Positions 19,048 to 29,348 of a stretch of DNA of 64,000 nucleotides are shown here, piece by piece (position 1 is the first letter of the stretch; each line of letters begins with the position of its first letter). The stretch spans positions 248,001 through 312,000 of the forward strand of contig NZ_CP090978.1 in NCBI RefSeq assembly GCF_021513275.1. Reading direction: 5' to 3'. The notes under the pieces were generated by a model. The model was not told the DNA's origin, ran no database searches, and worked only from the letters and a program-made list of their open reading frames with translations. A program made the position numbers and the translations under genes. The DNA is from Paenibacillus hexagrammi (lineage in GTDB: Bacteria > Bacillota > Bacilli > Paenibacillales > NBRC-103111).

Positions 19048-19176
19048 TCCTTTATATAGTCATCTACGTAGTCACTTTCATTGTCCATTACGTAGTCATC
19101 TTCATCTAATCTTCATGATAACTTCATGCAAAACTCATGAACGCTTCCTTTTTACATGATAAGATCTATCTAAGAT

Positions 19177-19191
19177 TTAGATCAAGTCTAA
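19177..19191 (+). promoter_or_regulatory. Candidate PerR box before katA
   Basis: TTAGATCAAGTCTAA has the 7-1-7 inverted layout of a PerR box and matches 10 of 14 consensus positions. It lies 21 bases before the katA start. Confidence 0.45.
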
Positions 19192-19212
19192 TTATAAAGG
19201 AGAACATGAGAC

Positions 19213-20672
19213 ATGGAGCATAGATTAACGACCAATCAAGGCGCGCCTGTAGGCGATAACCAGAATTCCCGGACTGCTGGACGAAGAGGGCCGACATTAA
19301 TTGAGGATTACCATCTGCTTGAAAAAATCGCTCACTTCGATCGAGAACGTATTCCAGAGAGGGTTGTTCATGCCAGAGGAGCGGGAGCGCACGGGGTATT
19401 CGAGGTGGAGAACAGCATGAGTGCTTATACCAAAGCCCATCTGTTCCAAGAGGCTGGACGCACCACACCTGTGTTTGTCCGATTCTCCACGGTTATTCAC
19501 GGCACGGGTTCACCGGAGACCGCCCGTGATCCACGGGGCTTCGCGGTGAAGTTCTACACCAGCGAAGGCAACTATGACATTGTCGGAAATCATCTGCCGG
19601 TATTCTTTATCCGCGATGCGATGAAATTCCCGGATATGGTACATTCGCTCAAGCCTGCACCGGACACGAACATACAGGATCCCGCGAGGTACTGGGACTT
19701 TATGACACTTACTCCGGAGTCCACGCACATGCTGACCTGGGTATTTTCCGATAACGGCACGCCTGCCAACTATCGTCAAATGGATGGCTTCAGCGTTCAC
19801 GCCTTCAAGTGGATCAATGCGGCAGGACAGATCACTTACGTGAAATACCACTGGAAATCCGTTCAGGGCGTCGTCAATTTCTCTGCGCAGGAGGCTCAAG
19901 AGATGCAGGGGAGGGACTTCAATCATGCTACGCGGGATCTGTATGATCAGATCAAAGCAGGCAATTTCCCACGCTGGGAGCTCAAGTGCAGTTGATGTCA
20001 CCGGAGGACATCGACAACCTCAGCTTCGATCCGCTGGATCCTACGAAAACATGGCCGGAAGATCAGTATCCGCTGCATAAAATCGGCACGATGACGTTAA
20101 ATCGCAACCCGCAGAGCTTTTTCGCGGAGGTTGAACAGTCTGCGTTCTCACCGAGCGCGCTGGTGCCTGGCATTGAGACTTCGGAAGATAAGCTGCTGCA
20201 AGGACGCCTGTTCTCCTACCCGGATACGCAGCGGTACCGTCTGGGCGCGAACTACCTGCAAATTCCGGTGAACTGCCCTTATGCCCCGGTTCGCAACCAT
20301 CAACGTGACGGCTTCATGAACGTGAACCAGGACCCTTCGCCAGTGAATTATGAGCCTAATAGCTTCGTAGACAGCCCGAAGGAGGTGCCTTCTTATACCG
20401 ACACACCATCTCCGATCGTGGGTCAGGGAGCACGGCAGCAAATCGAGAAAACCGACGATTTCACGCAGGCGGGCGAGAAATACCGCAGCTACACGCAAGA
20501 AGAGAAGGATCACTTGATCCATAATCTCGTCAACGATCTGAAGCAGACCCCGCAAGACATTCAGCTGCGGGCGATCTGCAACTTTTTCCGCGCCGACATC
20601 GAATACGGCATGCGTGTCGCGGCAGGCCTGGGCGTGGATGTAGGCAAGCATATGCCTCAGTCACGGCCGTGA
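19213..20672 (+). CDS. katA: Monofunctional heme catalase, frameshifted
   Basis: This clade of catalases degrades hydrogen peroxide in the cytoplasm. The N-terminal part has the active-site stretch [20 protein letters not shown] with the essential His, [19 protein letters not shown] and [11 protein letters not shown]. The heme-ligand region [20 protein letters not shown] follows in the second frame, with the proximal Tyr in [12 protein letters not shown]. The first frame runs to 19995 (RWELKCS) and the second enters at about 19986 as [20 protein letters not shown]. One missing G near 19986 explains the break: WELK-VQLMSP. Restored length is about 486 residues, normal for KatA. It is the likely target of PerR. 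Confidence 0.92.
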
Positions 20673-20737
20673 GGGTAATGAAAGGGAGACTTTTACTCTT
20701 GTAGGAACCATGAATCTATCAATAAGCCAAAATCAAG

Positions 20738-20770
20738 AAGCTAAGCGAGTTGTGATTTGCTTGGCTTTTT
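20738..20770 (+). terminator. Rho-independent terminator after katA
   Basis: AAGCTAAGC (20738-20746) pairs with GCTTGGCTT (20759-20767) with one G-U pair, followed by T residues. Confidence 0.7.
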
Positions 20771-20887
20771 GGCTTTTCCAGACAATACAAAAGTCGCTCC
20801 TCTAGTATTTAGTACTACCGGAATGGAATATATTCCCGCTTATCTGGTTTTTTATTGTACAATATGATTAAAGAGGAGGCGATTGTT

Positions 20888-21046
20888 ATGGGAGCAAAAT
20901 CACCATATACTCCGTTTAAGTTAGATGGGACAAGTATTCCGCCAGCCAAAAGCGGTTTAAAAGTAATGGACGGGAAGAAGCTCGCCGCACTGGCCGAAGC
21001 CAAACAAGCCCTTCGGGAAGTTGCAGCTAGCAGACATAAGTCATGA
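20888..21046 (+). CDS. Small protein of unknown function (52 residues)
   Basis: The ATG at 20888 is preceded by AAGAGGAGG. The product opens MGAKSPYTPFKLDGTSIPPA, is rich in Lys and Ala, and ends in a helix-forming segment KLAALAEAKQALREVAASRH. There is no signal peptide or membrane helix. A strong terminator follows 10 bases after the stop, which makes an independently transcribed small gene likely. I do not recognise the family. Confidence 0.65.
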   Translation: MGAKSPYTPFKLDGTSIPPAKSGLKVMDGKKLAALAEAKQALREVAASRHKS

Positions 21047-21056
21047 TGATATAAAG

Positions 21057-21090
21057 AAAACCCACAATCAGCGTCCTGATTGTGGGTTTT
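21057..21090. terminator. Strong bidirectional terminator
   Basis: AAAACCCACAATCA (21057-21070) and TGATTGTGGGTTTT (21077-21090) form a perfect 14-bp stem with a six-base loop. It is flanked by A and T runs on the two sides, so it can end the small gene on plus and the AraC-type gene on minus. Confidence 0.85.
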
Positions 21091-21165
21091 CGCTTTTCAA
21101 GCACATAGGGAAGTCCACGAATGTTATTGATCGTTACAGACATGGACGCATGTATTCTCTTTGCT

Positions 21166-23486
21166 TCACTTCTCCGCATTCTTCTCCCTGTACTGCCCCG
21201 GCGTCATGCCTTCGAGCTTGCGGAAGGAGCGGATGAAGTTCTGCGAATTGTTGTACCGCAGCTTCGCGGAAATATCTTTGATCGGCATGTCGGTCTCCGC
21301 CAGCCATTTTTTCGCCATGTTGAACCGGTAGGCTGTGAGGTACTCACTGAACGAATGATTCGTTTCCTTGCGGAAAATGCTGCTCAAGTAATTCGCATTG
21401 TAATGAAGCTGGGAGGCACATTCCTCCAGGGTCAGATCGGTATCGTAATAGCGCTGTACGAGATCGATGATCTTTTCCGAGATGTTGTGGTACTGGGCAT
21501 CCTGCCGGTCGCGGAAAATCCGGATCATCGGATGGACGACCTGCGTCCAATACCAGTCCTCGATATCCGCGGCGGTTTGCAGATCCAGCAGCTCTTCAAA
21601 TAAGGAGCCCTTTCCTTGATGAATCTGATTCAAGCTCACGCCCGATTCCTGCATGACAATCAGCAGATTATTCAGGAGTCTCGCCAGCGGGATCTGGTAA
21701 TCCTGCGGAGATAACGGCGCATCCAGCACGGATTGAATCATTTGCTTCAGGAGCTCCTTGGAACGCTCTTTATCCGCTACCTTAATGGCATCCTTAAGCT
21801 CCTGCTCGATATGCTTCGGGTAATTCAGATTCAAGTAATGCTTGCCCGAGTTGATGTTCTCGTACTGAATGATGATGCCTTCGCCCAACTTAATGCGGTG
21901 CTTCAACGCCTCGAGCCCTTCACGGTACGCTATCGGCATATTTGTAAAAGTCTGTATCGGCAGACTCATGCCAATGCTGACTTGAAGGTGAAGATAGCTG
22001 GATATTTCCCGCTGCAGCTGCTCGGTTAGTCCGTACAGCTCGTTGCGAAATGTATGCTCGTCGGAGTCGGGGCTGCCGATCAACGTGACGACGGTTTGGT
22101 CCATGATGACGGGAGCCAGCCTCCGCTCAGGGGCGATGAGCTCCTCGACCATGTTATGGACGGCGAAGAGCAGCAGCTCGATATCCTGCTTTTCGTAACG
22201 GGAATTATCGATGGAGTCGATCTGCAGGGTGATGACGGACATCGTGTGCCACTCCGACATGTGGGTACCGTAACCGAATTGCTGCAGCTTCTCTATGATT
22301 TCGCCTTGACGCATATTGCCTTGGTAGGCTTTCATCAAGAACAGGGTACGCACCTGCTGGATATGCTGCCGAACTTCGTTCTCGAGTCGGGATTTGGACT
22401 GGAACAAATGGTGCACTTGCTCGCCGATCAGCTGGAACTCGTTGGCTTTGCGCTTGTTGTTCAAGCTCAACAAGGAGTCAATCTGACTCAGCAGGCGCTG
22501 GATCGGTGAATACATGCGGCGGGAGCCAAGCCAAGCGAGCAGTGTAGAAATCAGCAGCATCAGCAGACAGACATAGATCGTGTAGGTCCCGATTTTGTAC
22601 GACTCCTTCGTCATGCTCTCGATGGAAGTCACGGACAAGTAGATCCAGCCATTCAGCTGGGAGCGAAGGTACGTCACCGCATACGGCTTTTTGCCGATTT
22701 CGGTTGTGAACTGTCCGTGCTGTCCAGACAGCTGGTCAAGGCCCGTTAAACCTGTTTCGCTCACCGGCTTGCCAATGAGTGACGAATCGGCGTTCATCAG
22801 GATTTGATGACTTTCACTGAGAATCATGATGTCGGTATAAGGCTGCTGCGTATCCGTGTTCAGCAAATCCTGCAGACTGCATGCAGGGATGTTGGCAAGT
22901 GCCATGCCGTACTGATCAAGTCCGGTGGTCGGCAGTTTCTTGACCAGGCTGATTTGGTAATCGCAGGTAACGCTGCGGGCGTTCTCTTCCGTGTAGAACC
23001 ATTCCGATGGATTCAGGACCCAGGTGCTGTTCTCCGCCTGTTCCATCAGTTCCGCCAACTGCTTGTGGTACGGGTATTCATCAAGGGTGTAAAGCCCGGA
23101 ATTTTTGATCATCCAGTTATAGCGTTTGTTAATCAGGACGACATCTTCTAGCCTCGTATCGAAGGATTGCATATACCGAATTTCGCTGCGCAAATCGTCA
23201 TACAGCTTGAAATCGTTTACAGTCAGCGGTATATCGATCGCTTTTTTAGAACAGTAGAGTTGATCACTTGATTGAGGGTGTGGTTGACAGTCGTTAATTT
23301 CTGCTCTACATTGGAGTTAATTTGCATGATTAACTGCATTTTGCCTTCGTTGACATTTTTTTGGATTTCCTTGGAAGATGTCATGAAAGAGAACGCACCG
23401 ATAAAAATAACCGGCAGTGTACTTAACAGAAAACCAAAGATGGTCATCTTACTCAGAAAGCTTAGAGAACGCACGGCATCCAACAC
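21166..23486 (-). CDS. Membrane-bound AraC-family regulator, frameshifted
   Basis: This is a regulator of about 770 residues of the type found next to YtcQ/LplA solute-binding proteins. In order it has a first membrane helix (MTIFGFLLSTLPVIFIGAFS), an extracellular sensor region, a second helix (YTIYVCLLMLLISTLLAWLG near nt 22560), a cytoplasmic linker and the AraC helix-turn-helix pair at the C-terminus (LTLEECASQLHYNANYLSSI, then KDISAKLRYNNSQNFIRSFR). The break lies in the T6 run at 23242-23247; one more base joins NSTVLKK to AIDIPLTVNDFKLYDDL. The start is uncertain; GTG at 23486 or TTG at 23483 follows AAGATAAGG. The divergent solute-binding gene at 23627 is its likely target. Confidence 0.8.
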
Positions 23487-23626
23487 CTTATCTTGTAGTG
23501 TATGATGAACAGAGAATGTATCTATTGTAGTCAAGATGAGCCTGCAGGACAATAATCATCTGCTTCAGGAGTAATCATTTGCTCATATGAGGGTACTTAA
23601 TCATTGATTTATAAGGGGGAATCCAG

Positions 23627-25161
23627 ATGAAAAGCGGTTTGCATCCATTCATGCGCATATTGGGAGGTTTATGGCTAACGCTGAGCATCGTCCTCTTTGT
23701 AAGCGCTTGCGAGAATAAAAGGGCACGGATACCGAAGCGGTGTCGGACGACCGGCCGGCCATATCGATAATGGCTCCGCTTCATTTTCCGCATCCTCCTA
23801 ACGAAGAGATCGTTCAGGAAATTGAGCGTTTGACCGGTACCAAGCTGGAGATGAATTGGGTGCCTGACGGGATCTATACGGATAAAGTGAACACAGCCTT
23901 GACGACCAACACACTGAAAAAAGCTACCTTTATCAAATACTCCGATTATATTATATTGAAAAATTCGATCCGTTCCGGCGCATTCTGGGAAATCGGACCG
24001 TATCTGCAGCAATACCCGAATTTAAAAAAACTGAATCCAGATATCTTGGAGCAGGCCGCGGTCGATGGCAAGATCTATGGTCTGTATACAGAACGGCCTT
24101 CTTCCCGGCAGGGACTCATTATTCGCAAGGATTGGCTCGATAATCTGGGACTGGCCAAGCCCGCGACTTTGGATGAACTGTATGAGGTGCTGAAGCAGTT
24201 CACCTACGGAGACCCCGACCGTGACGGCAAACAAGATACGTTTGGGCTCACGGACCGGAATGATCTGGTGTTTGGGGCGTTCAAGACGCTTAGCTCCTAT
24301 TTCGGCACACCAAATGGCTGGAGCGTATCGGAGACGGAGCAGCGTCTGATTCCAGAGTTTGAATCCCCAGCTTATGTGGATACGATGGATTTTATGAAAA
24401 AGCTGTATAATGAGAAGCTGATTAATCAAGACTTTGCCGTCACCAGCAAGGAGGTACAACGAGATAAGGTACTGAGGGGGCTAGCTGGCGTCTACATCGG
24501 CAGCATGCAGGACGTGCAGCGCATTCACGATGAGGCCAAGCTGATCAATCCGAAGGCTGAATTCACCTTGGCCAATCGCATTGCCGGACCGCAAGGCTTC
24601 AAAGTATGGTCCATACCGAACTATAACGGCCTGTACCTTTTCTCCAAGAAAGCGATCAAAACGGAAGAGGAGCTGAAGCAGGTCCTTGAATTTTTTGACC
24701 GGACCATGGATAAAGACGTGGCGAACCTGCTGCGTTACGGCATTGAGGGCAAGCACTATACCAAAGTAGGCGACCAGGTGCGTCTCCTCGAGGAAACCTC
24801 CCAACTGCGGGTAAATGAAGTGAATTCCTTGTATACGTTGATGCTCGCAGATCTTAGTAATCCGAATGTCTTGCACATTGCCGAGCAAGAGTCTCTAACC
24901 ACCAAAGCCGATGAGCTCAGCGCCGACAATGAAACGTTCATCGTCAAGGATCCAACCGTTAGTCTGGAGTCCAAGACCTACGATGAAAAAGGGCTGGAGC
25001 TGTACAAAATTATCTCCGATGCAACCTACAATTACATTCTGGGGAAATTGGATGGGAAAGGCTTTGCGAAGGAAATTGAAAGGTGGAAGCAAAGCGGCGG
25101 CGATCAGATTACGGATGAGTACAGCAAGGAATATTTCAGCAAAAAGGCAGCAAGTCGTTAG
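23627..25161 (+). CDS. Solute-binding lipoprotein (YtcQ/LplA type), frameshifted signal region
   Basis: This is an extracellular sugar-binding lipoprotein of about 511 residues. The ATG at 23627 follows AAGGGGG and opens a signal peptide, LWLTLSIVLFVSAC, with the lipidated Cys. The first frame fails at about 23720 and the main frame continues GTDTEAVSDDRPAISIMAPL, so one G is missing near AAAAGGGCACGG. The mature part has NEEIVQEIERLTGTKLEMNW and DPDRDGKQDTFGLTDRNDLV, typical of large oligosaccharide-binding proteins. It closely resembles the protein at 29693-31227 over its length, yet no permease genes follow it. It may feed the permeases at 31414-33270. The AraC-type regulator diverges from it. 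Confidence 0.88.
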
Positions 25162-25221
25162 CCGGTGCATCGCTTACATCCTCCCTCCCACCGCAAAAGG
25201 GAATACCTGCTGCTGCGGCAA

Positions 25222-25271
25222 ATGAGATAAACGGCTTACTCCGTCCTTTAATGACGAGTACGCTTATATTT
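25222..25271 (-). repeat. Dispersed palindromic repeat, copy 1
   Basis: Read on minus this copy contains ATAAGCGTACTCGTC, ATTAAAG and GACGGAGTAAGCCGTTTAT, a stem-loop. Near-identical copies lie at 45949-45998 and 52085-52133. All three sit just downstream of a gene's stop codon. Confidence 0.75.
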
Positions 25272-25277
25272 GGACAA

Positions 25278-25309
25278 AGAACCGTCAGGGGAATTCCCCT
25301 GACGGTTCT
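25278..25309. terminator. Bidirectional terminator between convergent genes
   Basis: AGAACCGTCAGGGG (25278-25291) and CCCCTGACGGTTCT (25296-25309) form a perfect 14-bp stem around AATT. It separates the solute-binding gene (plus) from the beta-amylase gene (minus). Confidence 0.75.
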
Positions 25310-25448
25310 AGTTTGTTATGCAAGTCGTATTCGCTACGAGCGAGTTGAGACTCCACTTTTCGCACTATTTGTTGGTATCCATTCGGAGAGCGTGTTGCGG
25401 AGCGATTATCAAGCCGGATGAGGAGAGCGGGCGATCTATCGCTCGTTA

Positions 25449-28307
25449 CTAAGCACCTGAAGGAGCGCCGGCTGTAATCGTGCCGGATGCGCTGCCGGAG
25501 CCAGGCGTGAACGTGCAGGTTCCCGCGTTAAACATGTAGTTTTGGCCGCCGTTGTTATCCCAAGTGCCGCTGCCGTTGTTGAAGACAGCTTCGAGCTGAG
25601 TCGCCGATCCGAGGTTAATCGTGATTTTGGCATAACCGCTGATCTCTGCGGCTGGCATGCTGACTCCGGGAACCGCCGTCCAAGTACCGCCGGCAGGACG
25701 GTAGTGAATGTAAGGCGTTGTATAGCCTTTCTTGTAGTAGATCGTAATGCTGTTACCACTTGACGTGTTCGTTGTGACGCTGATGGATGTGCTTGCAGCG
25801 GAGGTATTACCAACTGCGTCGTAGGCTTTCACGGAATAGCTATAAGCGGTGCCCGCCGCCAAACCGGTTTGCGTATAGCTGGTGCCGGCCGTTGTTCCTA
25901 CCTTCACGCCATCGCGCCAAATCTCATAGCCTGTGACGCCAACTGCATCCGTCGAAGCCGTCCAACTTAAGGTAACGCTTGTGTCTGTCTTGGCTGTAGA
26001 TGTTAGATTTGATGGGACAGTAGGTGCTGTTGTATCTGCGCTTCCGCCTGTAGGAGCGCCGGCTGTAATCGTGCCGTTAGCGTTGTTCGCACCTGGTGTG
26101 TAAGTGGATATGCCAGTGTTAAACAGGTAATTTTCGGAACTGTTGTTATCCCAAGTACCGCTGCCATTGTTAAAGACCGCTTCCAGTTGAGTCGCCGAGC
26201 CGATATCAATGGTAATCTTAGCATAGCCGCTTACTTCGGCAGCCGGCATGCTGACCCCAGGAGCGGTTGTCCAGGTTCCGCCAGCAGGGCGATAGTGAAT
26301 GTAAGGCGTTGTGTATCCTTTTTTGTAGTAAACAGTAACACTGTTGCTGCTTGCAGGGGCGTCCGTAGTTACACTTACCGATGCGCTTGCAGCCGAAATG
26401 TTGCCTGCTGCGTCATAGGCTTTTACTGAATAGCTATAAGCTGTGCTCGCCGTTAAGCCGGTTTGCGTGAACGATGTGTTTGTAGAGGTGCCAACCTTAG
26501 TGCCATCACGCCAAATCTCATAGCCTGTTACCCCTACTGCGTCCGTAGAAGCTGTCCAACTAAGCGAAACGCTGCTTGATGTTTTAGAGGAAACGGTAAC
26601 GTTCGAAGGAACGCTTGGCGCCGTCGTATCTGTGTTGGTCGCTGGAGCACCGGATGTAATGGTGCCTGCAGCGCCGTTAGTCCCTGGCGTATAAGTGGAT
26701 GTGCCTACGCCAAAGAAGTAGTTCTTGGTAGCGTTGCTGTCCCAATTGCCGTTACCGTCATTAAAAGCGGCTTCCAGCTGGGTTGCAGTACCGATATCAA
26801 TCGTAGTTTTCGTGTAGCCGCTGATTTCGGAATCCGTCATCTTCGCTCCGGGAGCTGTGGTCCAAGTGCCTCCTGCAGGTCGATAATGAATGTAAGGTGT
26901 TGTGTACCCTTTTTTGTAGTAAACAGTAACCTTATTTCCGTCTACAACTGGTAATTTGGCATGGGAGATCACATATTGCTTAAAGTTTGCCATTTCTCCT
27001 GTTACAGAACCGTCGGAATTCACAATGTTCGCAAGACGCAGCAGAGTAAAGCCGTTAAAGCTGAAGTTTGTAAGTTTCTCTTCAATCTTTTGGAATGGGC
27101 TGCTTCCGTATGCGGGAAGTGCGTTCTCGCCGTTTAATCGGACCCCTTTTGTGTTCGCGATCGAAGCGACGGTGTTTACGAGTGTGGATGGCAGCGAATA
27201 GTTCGGGGAAGTACCGCTGTCATACATTTCGAGAGCTGTGAACGTTACATCCAGATTGCTGTCTTTGAATTTTTGAATGAGTCTGTCGTAATCATAGTAA
27301 CCGGCAGCTTGTTCAGCGCTGTGCGGCGCGGACGGGTTATTCATTTGCCAGTGAACGCCGGAGATTTTGGCACCGATTCGAACGCCGAAGACGGAGTCAA
27401 AATTGTTATGGGCCGCGGCGCCAATCGTGGCAAGATGATTTTCGAGTACGGATTGGTACCAGGATAAAAAGTCTTTGCCGTAAGCGGTATTGTAGCCGCC
27501 GCTGGTATAGAACGAATCGCCGTCGCTAGGCGGATTAATCTGGCTGTCTGCTGTTAATTGCAATCCCCAAGCCTGGTTGACGCCGCTAAGTGAGCCGTAC
27601 TTGGCGATCATGGCACTGCGGAACGCTGTTTTTGCAGATTCGGTGTAAACTTGGAATTTACCGCGGGAAGGATAGCTCCAGCCTGCAGCCGGATAGTAAG
27701 AAGGAAAGCGAAGCTCGCCGGAAGGTCCGCCGCTTAAGTAGATTTTAGGAATAATGGATTTGTAGCTGGCAAAGTTCTGTGCAAACGAAGCATAGAGCTC
27801 GTTATATTGCTGTGAGATGCCGCTCCATAGAGGGGAAAGAGACTCGCTGTTCACATAGCCGGTTTCGCTTTTGAATTTCATTTCATCCGCTGTACCTTTG
27901 CTCCATAACCAGCTAGGGATTGGAATATTGCAGTCATCGCCGACGTTGCCGCCGCATGTGTGAGTGGATAGAATCGGCACCCATTTCAGTCCGGATGAGC
28001 TTACTGCATCGGCATACGTTTTGTAATAGCTCCAATCGAATTGATTGTCGCCGGCGCTTTCCACATCGCCCCACCATACATCAGTAGTAATGGCGTAGAC
28101 GCCGTTATTTTTCAAAGTAGTCAATTGATTCTTAAAAGCGTTCCAATCGGTGATTTTCGTTAGCGGACCCATGACGGACGCCTGAAAATCGCTTGCAGTA
28201 TCCGCATAAGCGGAGCCGGCAAAGGAGCTGAAAAACGTGGAGAGGAAGACAACGAAGCCTAACAAGAAAGAAGTGAATTTTCGCCAAATCGGGTTGTTGG
28301 AAACCAA
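25449..28307 (-). CDS. Secreted GH14 beta-amylase with three CBM25 and two FN3 modules
   Basis: This extracellular exo-enzyme releases maltose from starch chain ends. After a signal peptide (ending SAYA) the GH14 barrel covers about residues 35-450. Motifs are PILSTHTCGGNVGDDCNIPI, then GGPSGELRFPSYYPAAGW with the catalytic acid Glu, and LNGENALPAYG with the conserved GEN segment. Then come CBM25, FN3, CBM25, FN3, CBM25 (roughly 455-545, 555-640, 655-745, 757-842, 853-952). Each CBM25 starts VYYKKGYTTPYIHYRPAGGTW. I chose the TTG at 28307 because AAAGGAGG is 9 bases upstream; the ATG at 28316 directly abuts that site. A cre site and a second palindrome lie upstream. Confidence 0.92.
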   Translation of the reverse strand: MVSNNPIWRKFTSFLLGFVVFLSTFFSSFAGSAYADTASDFQASVMGPLTKITDWNAFKNQLTTLKNNGVYAITTDVWWGDVESAGDNQFDWSYYKTYADAVSSSGLKWVPILSTHTCGGNVGDDCNIPIPSWLWSKGTADEMKFKSETGYVNSESLSPLWSGISQQYNELYASFAQNFASYKSIIPKIYLSGGPSGELRFPSYYPAAGWSYPSRGKFQVYTESAKTAFRSAMIAKYGSLSGVNQAWGLQLTADSQINPPSDGDSFYTSGGYNTAYGKDFLSWYQSVLENHLATIGAAAHNNFDSVFGVRIGAKISGVHWQMNNPSAPHSAEQAAGYYDYDRLIQKFKDSNLDVTFTALEMYDSGTSPNYSLPSTLVNTVASIANTKGVRLNGENALPAYGSSPFQKIEEKLTNFSFNGFTLLRLANIVNSDGSVTGEMANFKQYVISHAKLPVVDGNKVTVYYKKGYTTPYIHYRPAGGTWTTAPGAKMTDSEISGYTKTTIDIGTATQLEAAFNDGNGNWDSNATKNYFFGVGTSTYTPGTNGAAGTITSGAPATNTDTTAPSVPSNVTVSSKTSSSVSLSWTASTDAVGVTGYEIWRDGTKVGTSTNTSFTQTGLTASTAYSYSVKAYDAAGNISAASASVSVTTDAPASSNSVTVYYKKGYTTPYIHYRPAGGTWTTAPGVSMPAAEVSGYAKITIDIGSATQLEAVFNNGSGTWDNNSSENYLFNTGISTYTPGANNANGTITAGAPTGGSADTTAPTVPSNLTSTAKTDTSVTLSWTASTDAVGVTGYEIWRDGVKVGTTAGTSYTQTGLAAGTAYSYSVKAYDAVGNTSAASTSISVTTNTSSGNSITIYYKKGYTTPYIHYRPAGGTWTAVPGVSMPAAEISGYAKITINLGSATQLEAVFNNGSGTWDNNGGQNYMFNAGTCTFTPGSGSASGTITAGAPSGA

Positions 28308-28329
28308 GAATACCATCCTCCTTTGTAAT

Positions 28330-28343
28330 TTGAAACCGGTTTC
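28330..28343. promoter_or_regulatory. Perfect LacI-type palindrome before the beta-amylase gene
   Basis: TGAAACCGGTTTCA is a perfect 14-bp palindrome only about 22 bases from the chosen start and just before the ribosome-binding site. The central CG within a TGAAA/TTTCA frame is typical of LacI/GalR-family operators. A local repressor such as a maltose regulator is a plausible binder, but none is encoded nearby. Confidence 0.5.
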
Positions 28344-28463
28344 AGAACCGTTTTGAAAAATACTCTGCATGCTTCGGCGGGGGACAACGGAATGTTGCAA
28401 CTTGACGAAGCTAACAGAGCGACGGGGGAAATCATCATCTTGAAGAAGTGCTGGAACTTACTG

Positions 28464-28477
28464 TGCAAACGTTTACA
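28464..28477. promoter_or_regulatory. Candidate cre (CcpA) site upstream of beta-amylase
   Basis: TGCAAACGTTTACA matches the cre consensus at 13 of 14 positions. It lies about 157 bases before the beta-amylase start, in the promoter region. Starch-degrading genes of bacilli are commonly under CcpA control. Confidence 0.6.
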
Positions 28478-28718
28478 CTATTAGTGTAAGATAATCACAC
28501 GATGCATGACAATGTAAATTATTGTACAAAAGGGAGTAGAATGTTGATGAAAAATGTCCTAATTTTTCCTTAAAAAGAAGATGAAACAAAGAAATCCTGG
28601 ATGAGGATGTCGAAATAAATAAAAAGGAGCCAGCCGACAGACGGCTGCCCCTTTTAGGTGGACGTTGCTTTGTTCAGGAAAGCTTGATGCCTACTCTCCA
28701 AGATATTTGACCGCTTAA
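28478..28718. other. Intergenic stretch with a hairpin, no gene
   Basis: No coding region is visible. A stem-loop at 28621-28656 consists of CAGCCG/CGGCTG around ACAGA, extended by AAAAGG/CCTTTT with bulges. It resembles a terminator in both directions, but no recognisable gene ends here. It may close an unseen short transcript. Confidence 0.4.
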
Positions 28719-29348
28719 CCGAGTCGCGGAAGTTCGACTCTACAACGATGTTTTTCAGCGTTGTAGATGAACTTCGGGTGCAGAGCCTCTCACGTAACGA
28801 TGCTGAGCATCGTTGCAGCTGCCCACATCGCACCGAGTCGCGGAAGTTCCACTTACAACGATGTTTTTCAGCGTTGTAGAGCTCTCACAGGCGAGGGGCC
28901 TCTCATGTAACGATGCTGAGCATCGTTGCAGCTGCCCACCTCGCGCCGAGTCGCGGAAGTTCGACTCTACAACGATGTTTTTCAGCGTTGTAGATGAACT
29001 TCGGGTGCAGAGCCTCTCATGCAACGATGCTGAGCATCGTTGCAGCTGCCCACATCGCACCGAGAAGCGGAAGTTCCACTTACAACGATGTTTTTCAGCG
29101 TTGTAGAGCTCTCACAGGCGAGGGGCCTCTCATGCAACGATGCTGAACATCGTTGCAGCTGCCCACATCGCACCGAGAAGCGGAAGTTCCCATCTACAAC
29201 GATGTTATTCAACGTTGTAGAGCTCTCACAGGCGAGGGGCCTCTCATGCAACGATGCTGAGCATCGTTGCAGCTGCCCACATCGCACCGAGAAGCGGAAG
29301 TTCCCATCTACAACGATGTTATTCAACGTTGTAGATGAACTTCGGGTA
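28719..29348. repeat. Tandem array of 113/114-bp structured repeats (5.5 units)
   Basis: Five complete units start with CCGAG at 28719, 28833, 28946, 29060 and 29173, and a partial sixth starts at 29287. Every unit holds two stem-loops. The first is CTACAACG/CGTTGTAG around a T-rich loop; the second is the near-perfect palindrome CAACGATGCTGAGCATCGTTG. Units alternate or mix two versions in the link between the stems (GATGAACTTCGGGTGCAGAG or GCTCTCACAGGCGAGGGG). Unit lengths of 113 and 114 break any reading frame, so this is non-coding. It lies between the divergent beta-amylase and solute-binding genes. Function is unknown. Confidence 0.9.

Noticed and set aside
19060..19140. Repeated TAGTCA motifs before katA
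   Set aside because: They are short and irregular and match no site I know; chance is sufficient.
28719..29348. CRISPR array
   Set aside because: Units are long and tandem without unique spacers, the repeats contain large internal palindromes, and no cas gene is nearby.
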